A stretch of DNA of 64,000 bases. It comes from Zantedeschia hybrid cultivar. Lineage: Eukaryota; Streptophyta; Magnoliopsida; Alismatales; Araceae. The DNA is taken from contig JARZZO010000009.1 in the NCBI GenBank assembly GCA_030544215.1, forward strand, positions 49,905,129 to 49,969,128, read 5' to 3'. Position numbers and translations under genes: made by a program. Position 1 is the stretch's first letter; the number at the start of each line of letters is the position of its first letter. Shown here in pieces: positions 55,691-64,000 of the stretch. The notes under the pieces are model-generated. The model was not told where the DNA came from and did not search any database. It saw only the letters and a program-made list of their open reading frames with translations.

Positions 55691-57341
55691 GAATAACAGT
55701 TCTTAGTACATAGTTGGGGGCGTCAAATCGAGGGTAATTATATCTTAACAGTTGCTCGGGCCTCGATGAATCTCTTTTCAGGTAAGGTGGTACATTAATA
55801 CTCCTCCTTCAGTTTTTAACTTTAACATAAGATTTGTAGTTCCTAATAAGTAGAAGACATTTATACATATGATTTTAGGGTCACTATTCGAGAAGTTGAA
55901 TACATGAGAGTAGCTAAACGAGAAAGGGAAAGAAAAAAAGATTAGGAGAGAAATGAAAGATTATATTAAATTTTAACTTACTTTATTGTTTTTGCAAATG
56001 AAAAACAAAATACATTTGAGGTAATGGATCATCATGTAAGGCGCCTTATTTGAAGTATATTTATGTATTTGATTGAAATTTCAATTTAAAACTAGAGTGA
56101 TAATTTAACTTTTTGTTTTGTAATACTAGAATATTATCTGGTTTCAGATGAAAAATAAAATACATTTGAAATTCCTTACTTAAAATTATAATTTGAGAGT
56201 AGAGTGATAGTTTAACAATGTGTGTAATTGATATTCTAAGTTTAAAATATAATAACTTCATTCTAGGACTAAGGCATGGTTTTATTTAGAGAGAAGCATC
56301 AATATTTCTAACTTTAACATAGATAAGATTTACAGTTCTTTGTGCATAGTTAGAGGCATCAAATCGAGGGGTAACTCATACAATATATTAACAGCTGCTC
56401 AGACTTGATGATTCCCTTTTGAGGTAAGGTGATACATTAATACTCCTTTAGTTTCTAACTTTTACGTGATATTTGTAGTTCCTAGTAAGCAGAAGGCATT
56501 AGTTTAGGATAGTTTGACAATATCTCAGTAGCATCTTGAACTTCGTTAAATCTCCTTTCAGGTAAGGTAATACACTTCTACTCCTCTTTTGGGTTCTATC
56601 TTTAACATCGATAAGATTTGTAATTTTTACTAGGTTTTTAGGGGGCATCAAATTGGGGGTAGTTCGACAACATCTTTGTAGCAGATCAAATTTTGGTGAA
56701 TCTCCTATAAAGTGATACATTCCTGCTTTACGTTTAGCTTCTAACCCATAAAATTTGTAGTTCTTAGTAAGCAAGGCACTTCAGATTTGGGGAAATTTGA
56801 CAATATATCTCAGCAGCAACTCAGACTTCGATGAACCTCCTTTCAGGTAAGGTGATACATTCCTTCTCTTCCTTTGGTTTCTCTTTAATATAGATAAGAT
56901 TGTAATTTTTAGTAAGTAGCTGGAGGCATCAAATTGGGGCAGATCAACAATATCTTCATAGTTGCTCGAATTTCAATGAACCTCCTTTTAGGTAAGATGA
57001 TATATTCCTACTTATTTTTGGTTTCTAACATTATTATAAGATTTGTAGTTCTTAGTAAGAGGAAAGCATCAAATTGGGGTAGTTCGACAATATCTCAGTA
57101 GTAACTCAAACTTTGATGAATCTCCTTTTAGGTAAGGTAATACATTCCTTTTCCTCCTCTGGTTTCCAACTTTAACATAAGATTTATATTAGCAACTAGA
57201 AGGCTCAACAATATCTTTGTAGTTGCTCGAATTTCAATGAACCTCCTTTTAGGTAAGATGATATATTCCTACTTATTTCTGGTTTCTAACATTATTATAA
57301 GATTTGTGGTTCTTAGTAAGAGGGGAGCATCTAATTGGGGT
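55691..57341 (+). repeat. 140-bp exon-like tandem array, block 6, with an inserted partial block B
   Basis: Units near 55705, 55850 (cut short), 56348, 56493, 56643, 56774, 56918, 57061, 57185 (short) and 57321 (split by the solo LTR). A second partial block B lies at about 55860-56300. Two neighbouring units near 56960 and 57240 share a nearly identical stretch (TTTCAATGAACCTCCTTTTA), a recent local duplication. Confidence 0.75.
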
Positions 57342-59542
57342 TGTAAGGATTGAGGTTTCGGATCTGGTTATCGGGTCAATTTTCGGGGTCGGATCCCTTA
57401 GTTTGGGCCCTGGTAGGGCTGAGACTTAGTTTCCAAACTCGACGCGGTTTAAACGGCGTCCATCAATGTGGACGTGTTTTAGGCTGCACCACGTAGGCGC
57501 CATGTGGGCTGGCCTTGGGGCGCGAGAGTACGGCTCCGGTCTTATTGTTTGAATGACGTCTTGTATGGACGACGCCATTTAGAGTACGACTCTACTTTGT
57601 CAGAGTACGACTTGGTCTTGTCATCTGAATGACGTCGGATTGGACGACGCGTTTTTTCCAGCTTCCGTTTGACTCCTTGAACCCTCCCTCCTTTCCTTCA
57701 TTATCTCCTTTCTCTTCTCTCTCCTCTCTCTCCTCCGATCTCCGGCGAACCCCTTCCCCCTCTCCTTGCTTTCCTCCCTCCATTCCATCTCTCCCTCCAC
57801 TCCATCAACCTCTTAACTCACACCACTACCACCACCATCTCCTCCGCGGCGCATTTCTCTCCGGACGGCGGCCGACGTCCCGGTGGAGTAACAGCGTCTA
57901 CGGCGGTACCGGCGATGGTGTGCGGCGAGGCGGGTTGGCGGCTTGGAGCTAGGGGGAGTTTGAGTAACCGGTAGGGTGACGATCCCCGTTGTATTTCGTT
58001 TAAAAATCATATTTTTCCTGCTTTGAAACATGTTTAAGAGTTTTCTTATAGTGAAAATACTAATTGCATGTAATGAGAATTTGGGTGTTTTAATGGGTAT
58101 TTAGGTTCTTCTCCTCCTTCTCCACTTTTCTTGTGTTTTTACACGATTTGGGAGAGGAAATCCCACCCCATAAATTGGGAGATGGCGGAGGAAGAACCTG
58201 TCTGTGAGGGTTAAATGGCGTCGGGGGACAGCGACGCCTTTTAGAAAGGCGGCTGCCTCCCGCGACGCGATTTGGCCCAAATAACAGACTCTGTCTTTGG
58301 ACTGTTGAGCGTCCAAGGACAGCAACGCCTTTTGAACGACGACTTCCATGCTCGACGCGTTTTAAGTCAGATTATCTCGAGGTCTGTCTCTGTTTCTGTC
58401 GTTATCAGGCGACTAGGGACAGTGACGCCTTTTAAACGGCGACCTTGTTGAACGACGCCTTTTAGGCCTATTTCCGAGGCCATATTTCACATGAACCAGT
58501 TTAGGAAGCTTGAATGACGTCGGCCTTGTGCGACGCAATTCAAGCCAGAATTCCATTAATCCCTGCAATTAACACGTGTTTATATTGTTAGATAGTTTAG
58601 TTAATTGCATGCTTAGAAATGTACTCGATGACGATGGATTCTATGTGATCGGATCGCACCGTGTTGTGTTTTGTGCGATCGTGGGCCTAGTGTGACAGTT
58701 GTTAGCGTTTAGGCACCCTGTGTCGGTGTGGGAGTGACACGGTGCCGGTGTGGGAGTGGCGGGGTGACGCCTAGAGAGAGGGTCACCTAGTGTACTCCGG
58801 GGTATAGTTAGTATCGGTGTGGGAGTGGTACATTCGGAGTGTCACTCGTGCTGGGAGAAGCAGAACCATCTGGAAGCTGTCAGGCCGGAGTAGCCAGTGC
58901 GCTATCCGAGGGGTTGTTGTTTGATCTCAGTGGGTCGGTGTTTCCCGCGTTCGGTCGTGTGATTGGCGTGTTTTGCCGAGACGCTGGTTGTGGGCTCCGT
59001 AGTAGAGTGAGTTCAGAATTGTGCATGTTATATTTCGAATGTATGTGTTCTATATCGAAATCTAGAAATTGTGTTTATTGCTTTACTTGCTTCAATTATC
59101 TATATTTGTGTTGCTGCACTTGTGGGTGCGTGAGTGGGCGGTGGGGGATCGAAGGATCCTTATTGAGTCTTTTCAATGAGACTCACCTCTACGGTTTTCA
59201 GGTGAGGGTTCCAGACAGGCGTAGCGAGAAGAGTGTTGCTTTGGGTCGCGCGCCAGCAGCCGCTGTTCCGGGGTATGTCCTGATGTAGTTGTTATTTTAT
59301 TTTCTGGCCAATATGCTTAATTATTTTCTTTTAGTTGGAGTATGTAATTATTTGTTGAGTCGAGTCGCATTATAATAATTTTTAATTCTTGCATCTCCTT
59401 TTTAATTCAATGTGATGTGAATGTTTAGCTTAGTTTATTATTTATTTCCCAGACTTATCAAGATCCTGGTTTGGCTCCAAATTAATGATTCGGTACCCAT
59501 TTAGTAATCGGATCCCCGATTATAGGGTGGCGGGTCGTTACA
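57342..59542 (+). mobile_element. Solo LTR related to the Tekay-like chromovirus
   Basis: 2201 bp, TGTAAGG... to ...CGTTACA, matching the 5' LTR at 39118-41460 over its whole length but clearly more diverged, with no internal region. Flanks are GGGGT (57337-57341) and GTGGT (59543-59547), a 5-bp duplication with one change. It keeps the palindrome array (about 57430-57660 and 58210-58550) and the segment that the 3' LTR at 46194 lacks. It lies inside a 140-bp unit, which continues at 59543. Unequal LTR recombination is the usual origin. Confidence 0.9.
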
Positions 59543-59819
59543 GTGGTAGTTTGACAATATCTCAACAGTAACTTAGACTTTGATGAATCTCCTTTTAGGT
59601 ATGGTAATACATTCCTTCTCCTCCTCTGGTTTCCAACTTTAACATAAGATTTGTATTAGCAAGCAGAAGGCATCAAATTGGGGGAAGTTGGACGATATCT
59701 CAGTGATAACTTGGAGTTTAATGAAACTCCTTTCAGATAAGGTGATATATTTCTGCTCTTCTATTGGTTTCTAACTTTAACATAGATAATATTTGCAATT
59801 TTTAATAAATAGTAGGAGC
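59543..59819 (+). repeat. 140-bp exon-like tandem array, block 6 continued
   Basis: Completes the unit split by the solo LTR, one further unit near 59665 and a last one cut after GTAGGAGC (59812-59819) by the next Agenet-carrying element. Confidence 0.75.
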
Positions 59820-60947
59820 TAAGGGTGGCAATGAGTCGAGCCGCTCGTCAGCCTTGGCTCGGCTCATTTAATCAATTGAACCAAGCCCGAGCTTTAATGT
59901 AGGCTTATTTTATAAAACGAGCCTAGCTCAAGTTTGACCCATCTCAGCTCGTTTGGCTTGCGATTTGGCTCGAAGTAAAGATATTTAATTAATTTATATA
60001 TATTATGTAAAACTTCTATAACCAAGGAAAACCGATACTAATAAGCCTACTATGTCGACACTGCCTTATAGGTGCCCAACCTAATGAATTGTTTACATAA
60101 ATTTTGAACAAGATTATTATGAGCACTGATAAAACAATTAGGCTTATGATCTCGAACTAAACTTCTGGAACTCTAGGTCCCTAGTTGGGCGGAGCGAGAT
60201 AGAGAGGGCAATGAGGTTCTCTAATTATATGAAGTAAAGGTGAGTTAGGACGATAAGGGCTTCTAGGGGGCCTGGCACAAGGCCAATGTTGTTTGCACCA
60301 TCTCTAAGACCACCTCCTGCCAACCTTGTTAATGGTGAAACTTGGGAGCCCCGACCGCTCGAGGAGATCATAGTATACGGGCATGTGTAGCACCGCCCCC
60401 TTGCTGTGGCAGGCCGTTTGGGCCGCACCAGCCTATGGAGACCTGGTAAGTTGGCAATGCTGGGTGGTGGACATGGGTGGTTGTAGCTAAGCCCACTAGG
60501 GGGAAGATGAAGTTTGTGGCAAGGGACCTCTAAGCCTCCAAGCACACCTAGAGTGGGTCCATCCTGACAGGAGCACACTAGCGAGCCTCCTTTCCCTACA
60601 TACCCCTCAAGTGGGATTCACAGTTGAGCCTCTTTAGTCCGAAATTAATTACTTTATAAAAACTTCAACTTACTTTCTCTTTAAATCTCAAGCCTCCCTA
60701 TATTGGACCTTTCCATGCTCAACGATTCGACTGTTTTTGACTAGGTGAGCTTAGTTGATTGGCTGAGTTAACTTAAAAGTGTTCTAACGAGCAGAGCTCG
60801 AGCCGAGTTCGAGCTAAGTTCCTTTTTTGGCGAACTGAGCTCGAGCCCATAAAAAGAGCGAGGGGTAGGCTCGAGCTCGAATAATCTTAGTCAAGTCGAG
60901 CTCGACCGAGTTAAAGCTCGGCTGTACTCAACTCGTAGCTACCCCTA
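59820..60947 (+). mobile_element. Agenet-carrying TIR element, copy 4, full length
   Basis: 1128 bp. Left end TAAGGGTGGCAATGAG, right end CTCGTAGCTACCCCTA, flanked by GTAGGAGC and GTTGGACT, a decayed 8-bp duplication. The Agenet-like segment (about 60240-60310) is followed by the distal part with TCTTTAAATCTCAAGCCT. Frames are broken. Confidence 0.75.
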
Positions 60948-61409
60948 GTTGGACTGTTGGAGCCATCAAATTGTGGGCAACTCAATAATATCTTAGTTGT
61001 AAATCATTCTTTGATGAATCTCCTTTTAGGTAAGGTGATCCATTTCTACTCCTCCTCTGGTTTTGATTTGTGGTTAGTAGTAAGCAGGGGGCATCAATTT
61101 GGGGGAAACTCAATAGTATCTTAATAGCAACTTAGACTTCGAAGACTCAAAATGTATCCCTTTTTGGTAAGGTGATACATTCTTACTCGTCCTTAGATTT
61201 CTTAATTTCTCCCCTTTTGGTTTCCAACTTTAAGATAAGATTCCTAGTAACTAGAAGGTATCCAATTGGCGGCTGCTCGGCAATATCTCAACAAAGACTT
61301 GGACTTTAATAAATCTCCTTTTAGGTAAGTTGATACATTCTTGCTCCTCTACTGGTTTTCTATCTTTAAACATAGATAACATTTGTAGTTTTTACTAAGT
61401 TGTTGGAGC
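60948..61409 (+). repeat. 140-bp exon-like tandem array, block 7 (3 copies plus an interrupted one)
   Basis: Units near 60957, 61085 and 61250; the fourth stops at GTTGGAGC (61402-61409). No block B separates it from the next Agenet-carrying element. Confidence 0.75.
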
Positions 61410-62514
61410 TCTAGGGGTGGCCATGAGCTAAGCCGCTCGTGAGCTACTTAAGCTCAGCTCAGCTCGGCTCATTTAATCAATCGAACCAAGCCTAACTCTA
61501 ATTTAGGCTCGTTTGATCAAACGAGCCAAGCTCGAGCTTAACCCAACTCGGCTCAGCTGGCTCGTGAGTTGGCTTGAAGTAGAAATATTTAGTTAATTTG
61601 CATATTCTATGTCAAACTTCCATAGCTCTTTGTAAACCAACCCTCATACCAGCACTGCCTCACATGCCCTCTCAGCCTACTAAACATTTACATAAGTTTT
61701 GAACAAGATTAGTATGACCAACGATAAAACAATCGGCCTCTCAATCTCGAACTAAACTTTTGGAACTCAAAGTTTCTAGTGCATGCATGGGAGGAACTCC
61801 TAGGTGCACCTATCACCAAGGTCCCGTTACTTTGCTTGTCAAAAACACTCTACACCTTTGGCGAAGGGGGGAGAGGGGGGACGACGAGGGCTTCCAAGGG
61901 GCCTGGTATGAGGCCAAGGTTGTTCACACCATGTACAAGACCTACTACTACTCTGTTGTCTACAACCTCCTCATTGTCGACTATATTGATGGTGGAACTT
62001 GGGACCTTCGCCCACCCCAAGATATCGCAACGTATGGGTGTGTGCGGCATTGCCCCCTTGTTGTAGTAGGCCATTTGCGTGCAAACCTATAGAGGCCTAA
62101 TAGGTTAGCACAATGTTGGATGGTGGATGGGGGTGGTGGTAGCCCCTAGGGGGAAGTGGGGGCTGCTATAATGGTGTGCTTTCTTAGCCTGCTGAAGAAG
62201 ATGAAGTTTATGGTAGGGGACTTCTAAGGCTTAAAGCCCACTTTGAGTGGGTCGATGACGTGTGGGTATATCCCGACGAGAGTACGGGAGCGAGCCACAT
62301 AGCTGGGGCATTATAGTCTGGCATTAATTGCTTTGCAAAAATGTCACCCCACTTTCTCTTTGAATCTCATGCCTCCCTTCCTCTACTGCACCTTCCTAAG
62401 TCGAGCAATTTGACTATTTATGGTTGGGTGAACTCAGATTATTGGCTTGAGTTAACTTAAAAGTATTCTAACGAGCCAATCTTGAGTCAAGTTCAAATTG
62501 AGTTCATTTCTTGG
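61410..62514 (+). mobile_element. Agenet-carrying TIR element, copy 5, right end missing
   Basis: Left end TCTAGGGGTGGCCATGAG. The right terminus is lost; sequence passes into a 140-bp unit near 62515. Confidence 0.65.
61862..62092 (+). pseudogene. Agenet-like domain fragment (best preserved copy)
   Basis: The open frame around 61862-62092 reads DDEGFQGAWYEAKVVHTMYK then TYYYSVVYNLLIVDYIDGG and LRPPQDIATYG. Plant Agenet/Tudor-like domains have GF.GAWY.A.VV....K..Y.VVYD.L..DDG and then .RP.PP; this fits residue by residue in outline. Agenet modules read histone tails or bind nucleic acid-associated proteins. A second Agenet-like part (W..GVV....RGKW.LLY) and a tail with EWVDDVWVHPDGS can be traced in the following 250 bp and in other copies. 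It sits inside a TIR element, so it is probably a captured gene fragment, not a gene. Confidence 0.6.
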
Positions 62515-63530
62515 CATTTCTTAGTATATTGTTGGAGGCATTAAATCGAAGGCAACTCAACAATATCTTAGCAGTAGCTTATTACTTTAATGTATCTCTT
62601 TTCAGGTAAGGTGATACATTCCTTCTCCTCCTTTAGTTTCTAACTTTAACAGAAGATTTGTAGTTCGTAGTAAGTAGAAGGCATCAAATTAAAGACAATT
62701 AGAAAATATCTCAGCAGCAACTTGATTAGGTGAATCTCCTTTCAAGTAAGGTGATACATTCCTTCTCCTCTTTTGGTTTCTATCATTAATATGGATAAGA
62801 TTTGTAGTTTTTAGTAGGTAGCTGGAGGCATCAAATTGGGGGTAGCTCAGCAATATCTCCGCGGTAAATCTCTTTTCTGGTAAGGGAACACATTCATGTT
62901 CTCCTATTTATTTCTAAACATAAGATTTGTAGTTCCTGGTAAATAGAACACATCAAATTGCGGGCATTTTGACAATATCTCAGTAGCAACTTGAACTTGG
63001 ATGCATCTACTTTCAGGTAAGGTGATACATTCCTTCTCCTCCTTTGGTTTCCATCTTTAACATACATAAATTTTGCAGTTTTTACTAACGAGTTGGAGGC
63101 ATCAAATTGGGATTGCTCAGCAATATCTTCACAGCAACTCAGATTTCGATGAATCTTCTTTTAGGTAAGGTGATACATTCCTACTTATTCTTTGGTTTCT
63201 AACATTGATATAAGATTTGTAATTCTTAGTAAGAAGGAAGCTTCAAAGTGGGGGTAGCTCGACAGTATCTCCGCGACAACTCAGACTTCGATGAATCTCA
63301 TTTCAGGTTAGGTGATACATTCCTTCTCCTCCTCTGATTTCCAACTTTAACATAAGATTTGTGGTTGCTAATGAGTAGAAGGCATCAAGTTAGGGGAAGC
63401 TCGACAATATCTCAGTAACAACTTAGACTTCAATGAATTGCCTTTTAGGTAAGATGATATATTCTTCTTCCTTCACTAGTTTCTAACTTTGACATAGATT
63501 ACATTTGATATTTTCAATAAATAGTTGCAT
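62515..63530 (+). repeat. 140-bp exon-like tandem array, block 8 (7 copies plus an interrupted one)
   Basis: Units near 62532, 62676, 62822, 62945, 63090, 63228 and 63378; the eighth is interrupted after GTTGCATA (63523-63530). Confidence 0.8.
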
Positions 63531-64000
63531 AGCGGTGGCCATGTACCGAGCTGCTCACGAGCTACTCAAGCTTGGTTTGAGTCGGGTTCGACTCAGCTCG
63601 ACTCATTAATCAATCGAACCAAGCATGAGCTTTAATTTAGGCTCGTCTGATCAAACGAGTTGTGCTCTAGTTTGAGCCATCAGTTCGACTGACTAACGAG
63701 CTGGCTCGAAGTAAGAATATTTAATTAATTTATATATTCTATGTCAAACTTCCATAACCAAAGGTAAACCAACGCTTGTAACCCTACTATGCCAACACCG
63801 CATCACCGGTCCTTAGCATAATGAAACGATTACATAAGTTTCGAACAAGTTTATTATGAGTGTTGATAAAATAATTAGGCTTTCGATCTCAAACTAAACT
63901 TCCAGAACTACAGGTTCCTAGCGCATGCACGGGAGGAACTCCTAGGTGCACCCACCACCAAGGTCCGGTCATTATCGCTTGTCCAAAGCTCTCTATACCT
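63531..64000 (+). mobile_element. Agenet-carrying TIR element, copy 6, cut by the window edge
   Basis: Left end GCGGTGGCCATGTACCGAG with the usual GAGCTACTCAAGCTT subterminal part, then the ATATTTAATTAATTTATATA and AACTCCTAGGTGCACC landmarks seen in the other copies. The Agenet part would lie beyond 64000. Confidence 0.7.

Noticed and set aside
1..64000. CRISPR arrays, bacterial operons, riboswitches
   Set aside because: Tandem repeats here lack regular unique spacers, and introns, LTRs and plant protein domains show nuclear plant DNA.

Overview
The window is plant nuclear DNA, most likely from a flowering plant. The evidence is LTR retrotransposons primed by initiator tRNA-Met (Copia and Ty3 chromovirus types), a LINE with a plant-type RT zinc-binding tail, plant mobile domain (PMD) genes, an Agenet (plant Tudor-like) module and spliceosomal exons. 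I cannot name the species. I see no rRNA, tRNA or CRISPR, and no gene I would call intact; nearly all of the window is transposon, repeat or gene remnant.

Layout. (1) 1-8232: a minus-strand Copia-type LTR element running off the left edge. Its right LTR (6647-8232) and visible left LTR part (1-626) are about 98% identical, but its 6 kb interior is a wreck of pol packed with short inverted repeats. (2) 8233-15354: two multi-exon PMD pseudogenes (10538-11896 and 12951-15354). A pair of hairpin minisatellites in opposite orientation lies upstream (8832-10470), and a foldback-like structure lies between them (12030-12880). (3) 15355-28150: a gene-like region. It has a TATA box, a GA-rich leader and an ATG at 17816, followed by exon-like segments with good splice sites. 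The gene body is segmentally duplicated (about 18.3-21.4 kb and 21.4-25.2 kb, with a third partial copy). A 5'-truncated LINE (19290-20321) sits in the first unit only. (4) 28150-35180: start of an unusual repeat domain, then a heavily decayed Ty3 chromovirus (29430-35165).

(5) 35180-64000: a higher-order repeat domain. Its base unit is about 140 bp: a roughly 70-nt exon-like segment with acceptor and donor plus a roughly 70-nt spacer, about 40 copies. The likely relative with the longest open frame is at 27975-28169. An approximately 1.1-1.3 kb element has inserted at one fixed point of this unit. It has hAT-style termini (AGGGGTGGCCAC) and 8-bp GTTGGAGC-type target duplications, and it carries an Agenet-domain gene fragment. 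The composite has been amplified; six copies are visible, the last cut by the window edge.

(6) Nested in the second Agenet copy is a recent Tekay/Del-like chromovirus (39118-47780; TSD CGCCT). Its 1.5-kb-codon polyprotein frame is open except for one in-frame TAG. Its 3' LTR lacks 756 bp that the 5' LTR has. A related solo LTR lies at 57342-59542. All these LTRs carry a conserved array of palindromes, GGCGTC-N10-GACGCS, 12 per full LTR.

Most unusual structures: the palindrome-saturated Copia interior, the exon-derived tandem array with its co-amplified Agenet-carrying TIR element, and the spaced-palindrome array in the chromovirus LTRs.
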